A stretch of 22,301 bases of DNA from SM23-73-3 sp964580215 (GTDB lineage: Bacteria; Zixibacteria; MSB-5A5; SM1-73). The notes beneath the pieces were generated by a model. The model was given only the letters and a program-made list of their open reading frames with translations, searched no databases and was not told the origin of the DNA. Every line of letters starts with the position of its first letter. Within the stretch, counting starts at the first letter, position 1. Positions 5,853 to 13,616 of this stretch are shown here, one piece after another. The DNA lies in NCBI GenBank assembly GCA_964580215.1, contig CAZOJT010000049.1:1-22301 (forward strand). The letters are read 5' to 3'. Position numbers and translations under genes: made by a program.

Positions 5853-6099
5853 GTTATTAAGGAGAGCATATAATTGTTTACATCCCCCCTTTAGAAAAAG
5901 GGGAGAAGGGAGGATTTGGAGCTTGAAAAATCCCCCTAAATCCCCCTTTGCTAAGGGGGGATGCGTATGCATTCATACGAATTTCAAGTCAAGCCCAAAA
6001 CACGCAGGGGAGAAAAAATCAATGCGAAGCTCGTATGAGTGCATACGCACATTCATACGAATAATAAGATGTAAACTATTTCCTGCTCCTCTTAGTAAC
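5853..6099. mobile_element. MITE-like element, copy 1 (247 bp)
   Basis: Non-coding element with 31-base imperfect terminal inverted repeats (5853-5883 and 6069-6099; outer ends GTTATTAAGGAGAGC and GCTCCTCTTAGTAAC, inner ends GTTTACAT and ATGTAAAC; 24 of 31 paired). Inside are a C-run/G-run hairpin and a second inverted repeat of 18 bases (5963-5980 with 6031-6048, one mismatch). A second copy lies at 10814-11083. No transposase is encoded, so it would need one in trans. The short open frame across it is repeat translation, not a gene. Confidence 0.75.
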
Positions 6100-6129
6100 A
6101 AAGTAGTTTAACCATAAATCGGAGGGGAA

Positions 6130-6582
6130 ATGGATCTAACTAACTTCAAAGAGGTCATCACCTTTGCCATTCGCAAAGAGGCGGAAGCTTATAATCTTTA
6201 CACCACCTATAGCCAGTTAGTCAAAAATCCCGGCACAAAAGTAATGTTTGAAGAGCTGGCTAAAGAGGAACAAAAACATCGGGAGATCCTTCTGGGAGTG
6301 GAAAAGCAGGATGTCTCTGAATACAAACTGGAAAAAATTCCTGATATGAAAATCGGTGATTTTGTGGATGAGCAGGAGTTTTCGCCGGACATGAATTATG
6401 CGTCCGCCTTGCGTTTGGCCATAAAAAGGGAAGAATTCGCACATAGGTTATATAATCTAATGGCGGAAAAGGCGGATGATCCGGAGATTAAAAAGTTATT
6501 CTCGACTCTGGCACAGGAGGAATCAAAACATAAACTTCGCCTGGAAAGCGAATACGATGAAAACGTCTTGATGTGGGCTTGA
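6130..6582 (+). CDS. Rubrerythrin-like ferritin-family protein 1
   Basis: Four-helix diiron protein of the rubrerythrin/YciF type, 150 residues, without a rubredoxin domain. It consists of two similar helix pairs: IRKEAEAYNLYTTYS with KEEQKHREILLG, then IKREEFAHRLYNLMA with QEESKHKLRLESE. Each contributes Glu and ExxH-type ligands for a diiron site. Likely peroxide or iron handling in the cytoplasm; the electron donor is unknown since Fe(Cys)4 is absent. GGAGGGG directly before ATG 6130 is strong. It is followed after 25 bases by a second similar gene and then true rubrerythrin, a probable operon. A MITE-like element lies immediately upstream. Confidence 0.88.
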   Translation: MDLTNFKEVITFAIRKEAEAYNLYTTYSQLVKNPGTKVMFEELAKEEQKHREILLGVEKQDVSEYKLEKIPDMKIGDFVDEQEFSPDMNYASALRLAIKREEFAHRLYNLMAEKADDPEIKKLFSTLAQEESKHKLRLESEYDENVLMWA

Positions 6583-6607
6583 ACAATGACATTTAAGGAG
6601 CGCTGAA

Positions 6608-7135
6608 ATGAAAGAAGATGAAGAGAAGGTTTATAAAGAGGCAGAAGGCAAAATCAAACCGGAAATAAGTGCTTTAGAGGCACTCTCTGTGGCCATCTAC
6701 AATGAACAGTCCGCCTTTGATTTTTATACCAAGCTTTCTGGTATCATCAAAAACCAAAGTGGCAAACAGAAATTCAAATTCTTAGCTTCAGATGAAAAAA
6801 GGCATCGGGAACTGCTGGAGGGTCACTACCAAAAGACAAGTGGCGGGAAAGGGTTTCCCTTTGATCCTGATAAGGTAAAAACCGTTAACGTGGATGTGAG
6901 GGATAACACTACTGCCTCAGAAGCTTTGGATACCGGAATCAAAGCGGAAAAAGAAGCATACGAGTTTTATAGCAAAAACGCTGAGGAAACTCAAGATCCC
7001 GATGCCAAGAAGATGTTTTTGATGCTGGCAGAACAGGAGGACCGCCATTTTAATATTCTGATGGCGGAGAAGCAGGCTTTGATAGGTCAGTTTTACTGGT
7101 TCAGCCTGGATACACCGGGGATAATGGAACACTGA
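6608..7135 (+). CDS. Rubrerythrin-like ferritin-family protein 2
   Basis: Second rubrerythrin-like diiron protein, 175 residues. A charged N-terminal stretch precedes helix pair one (EALSVAIYNEQSAFDFYTK, DEKRHRELLEGHY), a linker with FPFDPDKVK, and helix pair two (ASEALDTGIKAEKEAYEFYS, AEQEDRHFNILMAEK). The C-terminus ends in an aromatic tail (QFYWFSLDTPGIMEH). No rubredoxin cysteines are present. AAGGAG precedes ATG 6608. It is divergent from the preceding gene rather than a recent duplicate. Likely iron/peroxide metabolism by family; substrate unknown. Confidence 0.87.
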   Translation: MKEDEEKVYKEAEGKIKPEISALEALSVAIYNEQSAFDFYTKLSGIIKNQSGKQKFKFLASDEKRHRELLEGHYQKTSGGKGFPFDPDKVKTVNVDVRDNTTASEALDTGIKAEKEAYEFYSKNAEETQDPDAKKMFLMLAEQEDRHFNILMAEKQALIGQFYWFSLDTPGIMEH

Positions 7136-7224
7136 TGTTTAAACGGTCTGCCGATAACAGTCTGAGATTCTTTGAGGGCGAACAGTAGATTGCAACCAGT
7201 TAACGTAAAATGGAGGTTAAAAAA

Positions 7225-7800
7225 ATGAAAAGCTTGAAAGGAACCCAAACAGAGAAAAATCTTTTAACCGCTTTTGCCGGAGAATCACAGGCGCGGAATC
7301 GATATACCTACTTTGCTTCGAAAGCAAAGAAGCAGGGGTATGAACAAATTTCCGGCATCTTTTTGGAAACGGCGGATAATGAGAAGGAACACGCGGAAAG
7401 AATCTTCAAATTCTTAGAAGGTGGTGAGGCACAAGTTTCGGCCTCATTTCCCGCAGGTGTGATCGGGGATACGGTAGATAATCTCAAAGCCGCTGCCGAT
7501 GGAGAGAACTACGAACATACCACCATGTACCCGGAGTTCGCCCGCATAGCCGAGGAAGAAGGTTTTGACGAAATAGCAGGCGTGATGATGTCCATAGCCA
7601 ATGCGGAAAAACAACATGAAAAAAGATATCTGGGGTTGATGGAGAACATTGAGAAGGGCAGAGTTTTCAGGCGGGAAAAGGTGGTGAAGTGGAGGTGCCG
7701 CAACTGTGGGTATATCCACGAGGGTACTGAACCACCGGATGAATGCCCCGCCTGTGCCCATCCAAAAGCATACTACGAGCTTTTGTGTGAGAACTGGTAG
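7225..7800 (+). CDS. rbr: Rubrerythrin
   Basis: NADH-linked peroxidase of anaerobes. From ATG 7225 the product is 191 residues, the classical length. The N-terminal diiron domain has LLTAFAGESQARNRYTYFA, ETADNEKEHAERIF, a central EEEGFDEIA helix and NAEKQHEKRY. The C-terminal rubredoxin domain binds one iron through WRCRNCGYIHEG and CPACAHPKAYYEL. ATG 7225 has GGAGG 8 bases upstream; a start at 7210 would overlap that site. It reduces hydrogen peroxide made by superoxide reductase, so its position at the end of the redox block is functionally coherent. Confidence 0.97.
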   Translation: MKSLKGTQTEKNLLTAFAGESQARNRYTYFASKAKKQGYEQISGIFLETADNEKEHAERIFKFLEGGEAQVSASFPAGVIGDTVDNLKAAADGENYEHTTMYPEFARIAEEEGFDEIAGVMMSIANAEKQHEKRYLGLMENIEKGRVFRREKVVKWRCRNCGYIHEGTEPPDECPACAHPKAYYELLCENW

Positions 7801-8243
7801 CAGAGTATTGCAGACACATTCATTTTAACACGAAGCTGTCCCCTCTCCCCACTCAGACTGTGTCACAATTCTCAAAAACCTGCTTCTGTCATTCTGAGCG
7901 AAGCGAAGAATCTCGTAGTTACAATAAGTTGCAAAATAGAGATTCTTCGGCTAACGCCTCAGAATGACATTATGACACACTCTCGCCGGGGAGAGGGGGG
8001 GGTGAGGGGCAATCACGTAGAATGTAACAAATCCCTGTTTGTGTTGTGTCAGGACATCACAGGATGACTGAGAATTGTCATTCTGACCCGTAAGGGCGAA
8101 GAATCTCGCTTCCCAACCCGCATAAAACCAAGATTCTTCACTCCGCTTCGCTCCGTTCAGAATGACACAATTGGAGTTCTCGGTCACCCTGATCAGTCCT
8201 GACACCTTTTTAAAGCGTCAGTCACCAGGATTCCGCCAGAGGT
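7801..8243. repeat. Intergenic stack of nested palindromic repeats
   Basis: No gene seen. Two composite palindromes are present. At 7860-7978, GTGTCA/TGACAC ends enclose the TCATTCTGAGCGAAGCGAAG-type repeat, and this whole unit lies between CCCCTCTCCCC and GGGGAGAGGGG. At 8046-8205, GTGTCAGGAC/GTCCTGACAC enclose a GAGAATTGTCATTCTGA ... TCAGAATGACACAATT inverted unit. Each looks like one palindrome inserted into the loop of another. Rubrerythrin transcription probably ends here, but no simple hairpin plus U-run is clear. Confidence 0.65.
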
Positions 8244-8272
8244 ATGAACCGTATGGTTCATACCAGAGGCGG
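8233..8272. repeat. 40-base hairpin at the DUF454 gene start
   Basis: CCGCC-aga-GGTATGAACC-gtat-GGTTCATACC-aga-GGCGG: outer 5-bp and inner 10-bp perfect stems around a 4-base loop. It contains two ATG codons in the frame of the following gene, so it may be part of its leader or of its N-terminus. Confidence 0.7.
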
Positions 8273-8750
8273 AAGAGTGGAGCTCCTGACGCAACTATCA
8301 ATTAGCACTACAATCATTGTGAAAAAGAAAGATCAGGGGCGACGAAGTGAAGGTTCCGGCCAGATAAACAAAACATCGAGTAGATTCATCAGGGGGTTAT
8401 TGATTGTTGTAGGGACCCTTTTTGTGGGGCTTGGAGTTCTTGGAATATTCTTACCGCTTTTACCCACTACCCCCTTTCTCTTACTTGCCGCTGCATGCTA
8501 CGCCAGGAGTTCAAAGAGATTTTACAATTGGCTTTTGAACAACAAATGGTTTGGCAATTACATCAAAAATTATCGAGAGAAAAAAGGGGTTCCGTTAGAA
8601 GTAAAACTTTTTACCATTTCTTTATTGTGGATCACAATACTGTTTTCTACTGTTTTTGTAGTTGACATTTTTTTTGTCAGGATTATTTTGATTCTGATAG
8701 CAACTGGCGTTACGATACATATCCTCTATATTCGAACTTTGAAACGATAA
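8244..8750 (+). CDS. DUF454 (YbaN-like) membrane protein
   Basis: Small inner-membrane protein of unknown function. The DUF454 core starts near residue 45: RFIRGLLIVVGTLFVGLGVLGIFLPLLPTTPFLLLAAACYARSS is the family hallmark (Gly-rich helix, LPLLPTTPFLLLA, CYARSS). It is followed by a soluble helix with WLLNNKWFGNYIKNYREKKGVP and two more hydrophobic helices. The core is about 120 residues, so the first 40 or so residues of this frame are probably not translated or not part of the fold. No start has a clear ribosome-binding site: ATG 8244 and 8253 lie in a hairpin, and GTG 8319 is an alternative. Flanked by repeat-rich spacers and not in an obvious operon. Confidence 0.85.
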   Translation: MNRMVHTRGGRVELLTQLSISTTIIVKKKDQGRRSEGSGQINKTSSRFIRGLLIVVGTLFVGLGVLGIFLPLLPTTPFLLLAAACYARSSKRFYNWLLNNKWFGNYIKNYREKKGVPLEVKLFTISLLWITILFSTVFVVDIFFVRIILILIATGVTIHILYIRTLKR

Positions 8751-8788
8751 GAAGAAGTTATAATAATAGACGCTTGAAATGGCTTTCT

Positions 8789-8863
8789 GATGCTTCGGGA
8801 ATAGTAGTTAGATCCCGCCAAAGGCGGGGGAATTCCCGAGGCTTAGTAGCATCGGCATTTCCT
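8789..8863. repeat. Dispersed palindromic repeat, copy 1
   Basis: GATGCTTCGGGAAT ... AATTCCCGAGGCTTAGTA, then GCATCGGCATTTCCT. The loop holds a CCCGCC-aaa-GGCGGG hairpin. A related copy lies at 14426-14482 (TGCTTCGGTAAT ... AATTGCCGAAGCTTATTAG ... AGCATCGGCATTTCCT). Non-coding. Confidence 0.55.
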
Positions 8864-8995
8864 AATGTCGATGTATCAGCAGATAAGGGTTTGCTTTCAG
8901 GCTCTCAGATGCACTTAAAAATTGGTCATCTGATCCCAACAAGTAGAAAATAGAAGAGACGGTTGGACCACATTGCAATTAACCCGGAGGTTAAT

Positions 8996-9916
8996 ATGTG
9001 GAAACACTTTTTGTTCGCTACGTTGCTTGTTTTTCTTATAGGAAACCTTATTGGTTGCCATGGATCAGAAAAACTCATAAGAGTTACACTCCCAGAGAGG
9101 GATCCTATCACTCTAACGCCTTATGGTAGGTTAAGTTTTTCTCCTATCAATGAATCCTCGGGCTTGGTAAAAAGTCGACTTTGGCCCAATGTCTTCTGGA
9201 CACATAACGATTCAGGTGATGAACCCCGAATCTTCCCGGTGGAAAGAGATGGGAGCATTATCAAGCCGGAATGGGCTGAAGAATATGCTGGTATTATGGT
9301 TTCCGATGCAGTGAATATCGATTGGGAAGACGTCGCAACCGATAATGATGGAAATTTAATTATAGGAGCCTTTGGAAACAACGGCAATACCAGACGCGAT
9401 CTGGCGGTCTATTTAGTCAAAGAGCCTTTCCCTTCTCAGATAATAGCCACAAGGATCAGCTTGAAGATCCCATTTTATTATCCTGACCAGGAAAGTTTTC
9501 CACCAAGAAACCAAAATTTTGATGCGGAAGCTGTTTTTTGGGCGAAAGGAAAACTATATATTCTTACAAAACACAGAAGCGATAATTATACCAAGCTTTA
9601 TCGCTTTGATACCATGGATCCTTTAAAGCCAAATCCGTTAACTTTAATTGGTAAATTTGACATCAAAGGAATGGTCACGGGAGCGGATGTTACCCCTGAT
9701 GGTAATAGGTTAGCAGTATTAACTTATAACGCAGTCTGGCTTTTTGAAGTTTCAGGTTCTTCGGACGAATATTTTAACGGCAGGATTTCATGGCTACCGA
9801 TTGGAGCTAAACAATGTGAAGGTATTTGTTTTGATGGCAATAAGCTCATAATTTCCAATGAACAAAGGGACCTATTTGAATTACCAATAGATAGCTTGAT
9901 AAAGGTAAAAGACTGA
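8996..9916 (+). CDS. Predicted lipoprotein with beta-propeller-like domain
   Basis: 306 residues from ATG 8996, supported by CGGAGG at 8983-8988. The N-terminus is a lipoprotein signal: MWKHF, hydrophobic LLVFLIGN, then the lipobox LIGC, so it is likely lipid-anchored outside the cytoplasmic membrane. The mature part has repeating strand patterns with DNDGNLIIGAFGNN, FWAKGKLYILTKH, TPDGNRLAVLTYNAVWLFEV and FDGNKLIISNEQ, suggesting a beta-propeller. NESSGLVKSRLWPNVFWTHN and the Asp/Asn-rich turns recall phytase-like or esterase-like propellers, but no catalytic set is recognised. Its stop overlaps the start of the next gene (TGATG), so the two are translationally coupled. Confidence 0.75.
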   Translation: MWKHFLFATLLVFLIGNLIGCHGSEKLIRVTLPERDPITLTPYGRLSFSPINESSGLVKSRLWPNVFWTHNDSGDEPRIFPVERDGSIIKPEWAEEYAGIMVSDAVNIDWEDVATDNDGNLIIGAFGNNGNTRRDLAVYLVKEPFPSQIIATRISLKIPFYYPDQESFPPRNQNFDAEAVFWAKGKLYILTKHRSDNYTKLYRFDTMDPLKPNPLTLIGKFDIKGMVTGADVTPDGNRLAVLTYNAVWLFEVSGSSDEYFNGRISWLPIGAKQCEGICFDGNKLIISNEQRDLFELPIDSLIKVKD

Positions 9917-10671
9917 TGATCTCATTCGTAATGAAGAATGGAGGAACGAATATTCAATCCTGGCAAGGTAAAAGTTTAAGAGTTCACATTTTATACTCAA
10001 GAGCGGGGATTGCTCAACACATCTGGATAGAAAGTAAGAATGGTTCTATTCTTATCGATACCGGGGATGGGATACTCAGAGATCTTCTATCCAATAAACT
10101 TGATCCTGATCGAATCAGGGGAATAGTTTTTACTCATGGTCATTTTGATCATATGGGGGGTCTACATTCACTTCTTGGATTCTTGAGGATGATAGGGAGA
10201 GAGGAACCTTTGCCAATTTGTGCTCCAAAGGGATGTAGGGAGGTATTCTCCATAGTGGATAACTTCATAGGGTGTTACCCAAATACTATACCCTTCAAAA
10301 TCTCTTGCAAAGAAGCTCAATCTCAGGAAATCTTTCAAATTGCAGGTATGATGATTGAAGCTTATCCTATGGTCCATTGTGGAAGCATAAAAGGTTCTGG
10401 AATACTTAACCAAATTCCAGCTTTGGGCTATAGGATTTCGCACAAAGGAGAAACTATTGCAATAAGCGGTGATACGGGAATTTGTCCCTCCTTAAGAGAA
10501 TTAGTAAAAGGCGCAGACTTGGCAATCCTTGACGCAACCTATCAGAAAAGCGCAACGGTAAGCAAGGAATCTTTAGAAAAACTACATCTCTCTGAGGATT
10601 TGGCAAAAGAGATCGGAAAGTTAGCAAAAGATTTTATCTTAATCCATAAAGGTAAAGAAAAGAAATTATAA
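9916..10671 (+). CDS. MBL-fold metal-dependent hydrolase
   Basis: 251-residue cytoplasmic metallo-beta-lactamase-fold protein. Metal ligands are visible in THGHFDH (His74, His76, Asp78, His79) after ILIDTGDG, then a His in YPMVHCGS, Asp in ISGDTG, and a late His in FILIHKG. The order and the GYRI...IAISGDT block resemble the RNase Z/arylsulfatase-like branch. The absence of a signal peptide fits an intracellular enzyme. The substrate cannot be told. Its ATG overlaps the lipoprotein stop (TGATG at 9914-9918), so it is coupled to a secreted partner of unknown function. Confidence 0.88.
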   Translation: MISFVMKNGGTNIQSWQGKSLRVHILYSRAGIAQHIWIESKNGSILIDTGDGILRDLLSNKLDPDRIRGIVFTHGHFDHMGGLHSLLGFLRMIGREEPLPICAPKGCREVFSIVDNFIGCYPNTIPFKISCKEAQSQEIFQIAGMMIEAYPMVHCGSIKGSGILNQIPALGYRISHKGETIAISGDTGICPSLRELVKGADLAILDATYQKSATVSKESLEKLHLSEDLAKEIGKLAKDFILIHKGKEKKL

Positions 10672-10731
10672 TGTGAAGATCTTAGAAATTATGAATTCAG
10701 CTAATACGAACGCACTAAATGTTTTTACATC

Positions 10732-10794
10732 GTCATTGCGAGCCTGAAAGGCGTGGTTCCGCCAACGGCGGAACTTGGTTTCACTGGCAATGAC
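10732..10794 (+). terminator. Palindrome and likely terminator after the MBL gene
   Basis: GTCATTGC (10732-10739) pairs with GCAATGAC (10787-10794), with an inner TTCCGCC-aac-GGCGGAA hairpin, and is followed by TTTTTATTT. The palindrome resembles dispersed repeats elsewhere in the window, but its position and U-run let it act as a terminator for the gene ending at 10671. Confidence 0.5.
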
Positions 10795-10813
10795 TTTTTA
10801 TTTAACCGTTTGT

Positions 10814-11083
10814 ATTACTAAGGGGAGCATATAATTGTTTACATTCCCCCTTTAGAAAAGGGGGGAGGGGGGATTCGTCCCGCATTTTGCGGGACGCATT
10901 TGAAACTTGGAAAATCCCCCTAAATCCCCCTTTACTAAAGGGGGATGCGTATGCATTCATACGAATTTCAAGTCAAGCCCAAAACAGGTGTGGGAGAAAA
11001 AATCAATGCGAAGCTCGTATGAGTGCATACGCACATTCATACTAATAATAAAATGTAAACTGTTTCCGGCTCCTCTTAGTAAC
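10814..11083. mobile_element. MITE-like element, copy 2 (270 bp)
   Basis: Second copy of the element at 5853-6099, in the same orientation, with terminal inverted repeats at 10814-10844 and 11053-11083. It matches copy 1 over most of its length. It differs by an extra segment holding CGTCCCGCA-ttt-TGCGGGACG near 10875-10895. The right terminal repeat overlaps the 3' end of the aminopeptidase gene and supplies its TAA stop (complement of 11076-11078). No coding capacity. Confidence 0.75.
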
Positions 11084-12206
11084 TTTTCAACGTTTCCTCG
11101 CTTAACACGTCTTTCAATTTCGGATGGACGAATATGCCATCCTTGCGAATGAGGACGTCATCGAAATAGATCTCCCCTCCGCCGTATTCTTTGGTCTGGA
11201 TCAGGACTAAGTCCCAATGGATGGCTGACTTGTTTCCGTTGTCCGCCTCATCATAAGCATTCCCTGGTGTCAGATGTATACTGCCGAAGATTTTTTCATC
11301 AAAGAGAGTGTCCTTCATAGGTTTTTTAATGCCGGGATGTATTCCAAAGGCGAATTCCCCTATGTATCTGGCTCCTTCGTCCGTGTTAAGAAGCTTTATC
11401 ATCTTGTCCTGATTGACTGTGGCTTTGGCATCCACTATTTTCCCATCTTTGAATTCGAACCTCACTCCATCATACAAAACCCCATCATGAATGGAGGGAG
11501 TGTTGTAACTTATATGTTCGTTCACAGAAGACCTCACCGGAGCAGTGAAAACCTCACCATCCGGGATGTTAAGCTTGCCGTCACACTTTACATTGGGAAT
11601 TCCCTTAATGGAAAACGAAAGGTCAGTGCCGGGACCAACTATTCGCACCTTATCCGTCTGGCTCATAAGCTCAGACAAAGGGTCCATGGCTTTTGACATC
11701 TTGGCGTAATCGAAATTACACACCTCGAAATAAAAATCCTCAAATGCCTCCTGGGAGGTCTCTGCCAGTTGGGCAAAGGAGTTAGTGGGATAACGCAGAA
11801 CCACCCATTTCTTGTGTTTGACCCTCTCCTCCAGATGAACCGGCTTATAGTAGAGGGTCATATATTGTTTCATCTTTTCCTCAGGGACATCACCCAGATC
11901 AAAGGCATTATCCCCACCCCGGAATGAAACAAATGCGTCCACCATCTTCATCATGGACAAATGAAATTCAGCTAAGCTTTTCAATTGATCTTCATTACAT
12001 TCCAGAAGCCATCTTCGGTTGAGGCTATCGTCATTGTAATACCAGAAAGGAATCGCCCCTTTTTTGGTTACCTGAGTGATCATCTCCTTTGCCATCTCCA
12101 GGACCGGAAAGCCCCTGGTCTCGATCCATACTCTTTCTTTCGGCTTTAGCTCCAGAGAGTAATTCACCAGATTTTTAGCCAGTTTGACCATCCTTTCGTC
12201 TCTCAT
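11076..12206 (-). CDS. Aminopeptidase, M29 family (aminopeptidase T/AmpS type)
   Basis: Cytosolic metallo-aminopeptidase that removes N-terminal residues using two divalent metals. The 376-residue protein is close to the family length (about 370-410). Metal-binding motifs occur in family order: NIPDGEVFTAP, YIGEFAFGIHPG, GSIHLTPGNAY, SAIHWDLV and IYFDDVLIRKDG. ATG 12206 follows AAAGGAG. The last codons (Ser-Tyr-stop) lie in the terminal repeat of the MITE-like element, so the native C-terminus has probably been replaced by a few bases of the element; the catalytic part is untouched. No operon partner on this strand. Confidence 0.92.
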   Translation of the reverse strand: MRDERMVKLAKNLVNYSLELKPKERVWIETRGFPVLEMAKEMITQVTKKGAIPFWYYNDDSLNRRWLLECNEDQLKSLAEFHLSMMKMVDAFVSFRGGDNAFDLGDVPEEKMKQYMTLYYKPVHLEERVKHKKWVVLRYPTNSFAQLAETSQEAFEDFYFEVCNFDYAKMSKAMDPLSELMSQTDKVRIVGPGTDLSFSIKGIPNVKCDGKLNIPDGEVFTAPVRSSVNEHISYNTPSIHDGVLYDGVRFEFKDGKIVDAKATVNQDKMIKLLNTDEGARYIGEFAFGIHPGIKKPMKDTLFDEKIFGSIHLTPGNAYDEADNGNKSAIHWDLVLIQTKEYGGGEIYFDDVLIRKDGIFVHPKLKDVLSEETLKSY

Positions 12207-12626
12207 CTTTGACTCCTTTGGTTAAATGCTGGTCAGCGTTTGCTCCGTTTAGTTGAGTTAGTATACAAAATCTTAAACACACAAGCAAGTTCAAAATGCT
12301 CCAAGAGGGCGGGACTTTTCCTCTTTTGGTTAAGGAGAAGGCTAGGGTGAGGTTCACCCTGAAGAGCGTCCATTGTTTAAGGAAGGCCATATTCTACGGC
12401 GGGATGACGGAGACCCGTCTGGGAATTCCCGCCGCTATGTGGAAAGCAGAGCTTTGGCAATGAACATAGGGCTGGGCATTCAGCCCTGCCTAAGACTCTT
12501 TTTCTTGCCTCCGGCAAACAGGTAAAGCTGAAGTCGAAGACCCCGCCAACGGCGGTGGTCGTAGATCCCGCCTCGGCGGGGCTTTACACCCCAGTGTAGA
12601 TTCTTTGAATTGGCTTATTGGACGAG
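12207..12626. repeat. Intergenic palindromes between aminopeptidase and phosphate transporter genes
   Basis: No gene seen. Hairpins: AGGGTGA/TCACCCT (about 12345-12361), CGGCGGGA/TCCCGCCG (12397-12434), AGGGCTG/CAGCCCT (about 12467-12487, close to a T-rich stretch), and CCCGCC/GGCGGG-type units near 12541-12582. The aminopeptidase promoter should lie near 12210-12290. These are dispersed palindromic repeats; the one at 12467-12487 could terminate transcription. Confidence 0.5.
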
Positions 12627-13616
12627 TTAAGAAAGCAGTTTTACTATGAAGTATAGCCCCCCGGCTATTAAGCCTGAAGCCGGGATGGTGATGATCCAGG
12701 TGATAACTATGTTTCTCACTATTCCCCACCGGACTGCAGAAAGTCCACGGGAGGAGCCCGATCCCATGATGGCGGTGGAGATAACATGGGTGGTGCTGAT
12801 GGGAGTTCCGAAAAGCGACATACCGGCTATGACTGCCGCCGCCGAGGTTTCGGCTGAAAACCCATGCACCGGCTGCAATTTGAACAATTTGCTCCCCATG
12901 GTCCTAATCACCTTCCAACCACCCATACTGGTGCCTAACCCCATAGCAGTAGCACAGGCGATCATGACCCAGAGAGGGACCTTGAAGGTGGCAAGCGCCC
13001 CATAGCTGACCAGTGCCATGGTGATAATCCCCATGGCATTTTGGGCATCATTCATCCCGTGTGAAAAAGACATCCAGGCGGCGGAAAGTATCTGCAAACG
13101 TTTAAAATGTTGATTCAGCTTTCTGGGGACAGAGTTTTTGAAAAGCCAGGAGATAACAACTATCAAAAGCAGTCCTCCCAGAAAGCCCAGAATAGGTGAA
13201 ACCAACATAGCTATGGTGATTTTCGTGATCCCTCGCATCACCACGATTTTGAAACCAGCCGCTACAATGCCAGCCCCCAGAAGTCCACCTATCAAGGAAT
13301 GAGTTACGCTCACCGGAATCCCGGAGAAGCTTGCCATACCTGTCCAGACACTTGCTCCAATTAAAGCCACCAAAACCAGAGTCAAATTCACATACTGAGG
13401 ATCAATAACTCCTTTTCCCACAGTGGCGGCAACAGCGGTATGACTGAAGGCTCCAAAAAAATTAAGCACCCAAGCCATGATGATGGCATGCCGGGGTGAG
13501 AGTGCCCGGGTGGAGATAGTGGTGGCTATAGCGTTGGCACAATCGTTGAAGCCATTGAAGAAATCGTAAACTAAAGCCGCCAGAATAATTGCTATGAGTA
13601 GTAGAAGATCAGGCAC
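12627..13616 (-). CDS. pit: Inorganic phosphate transporter, PiT family
   Basis: Integral membrane phosphate:cation symporter, 329 residues. The two inverted PiT signatures are clear: NGFNDCANAIAT (21-32) and SHGMNDAQNAMG (about 185-196), each followed by hydrophobic helices and a SVTHSLIGGLLGAG or ISTTHVISTAIMGSG block. About ten membrane segments can be seen. It starts at GTG 13616, overlapping the end of the DUF47 gene by 8 bases (GTGCCTGA), so the two are translationally coupled. This is the usual pairing of a PhoU-like protein with a low-affinity phosphate transporter. Confidence 0.95.
   Translation of the reverse strand: MPDLLLLIAIILAALVYDFFNGFNDCANAIATTISTRALSPRHAIIMAWVLNFFGAFSHTAVAATVGKGVIDPQYVNLTLVLVALIGASVWTGMASFSGIPVSVTHSLIGGLLGAGIVAAGFKIVVMRGITKITIAMLVSPILGFLGGLLLIVVISWLFKNSVPRKLNQHFKRLQILSAAWMSFSHGMNDAQNAMGIITMALVSYGALATFKVPLWVMIACATAMGLGTSMGGWKVIRTMGSKLFKLQPVHGFSAETSAAAVIAGMSLFGTPISTTHVISTAIMGSGSSRGLSAVRWGIVRNIVITWIITIPASGLIAGGLYFIVKLLS

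Noticed and set aside
5923..6111. 62-residue ORF
   Set aside because: It lies within the MITE-like element, and its counterpart in copy 2 (10907-11152) follows repeat conservation only; there is no ribosome-binding site or protein-like composition.
12175..12390. 71-residue ORF on - strand
   Set aside because: Overlaps the aminopeptidase start and consists partly of palindromic repeat sequence.
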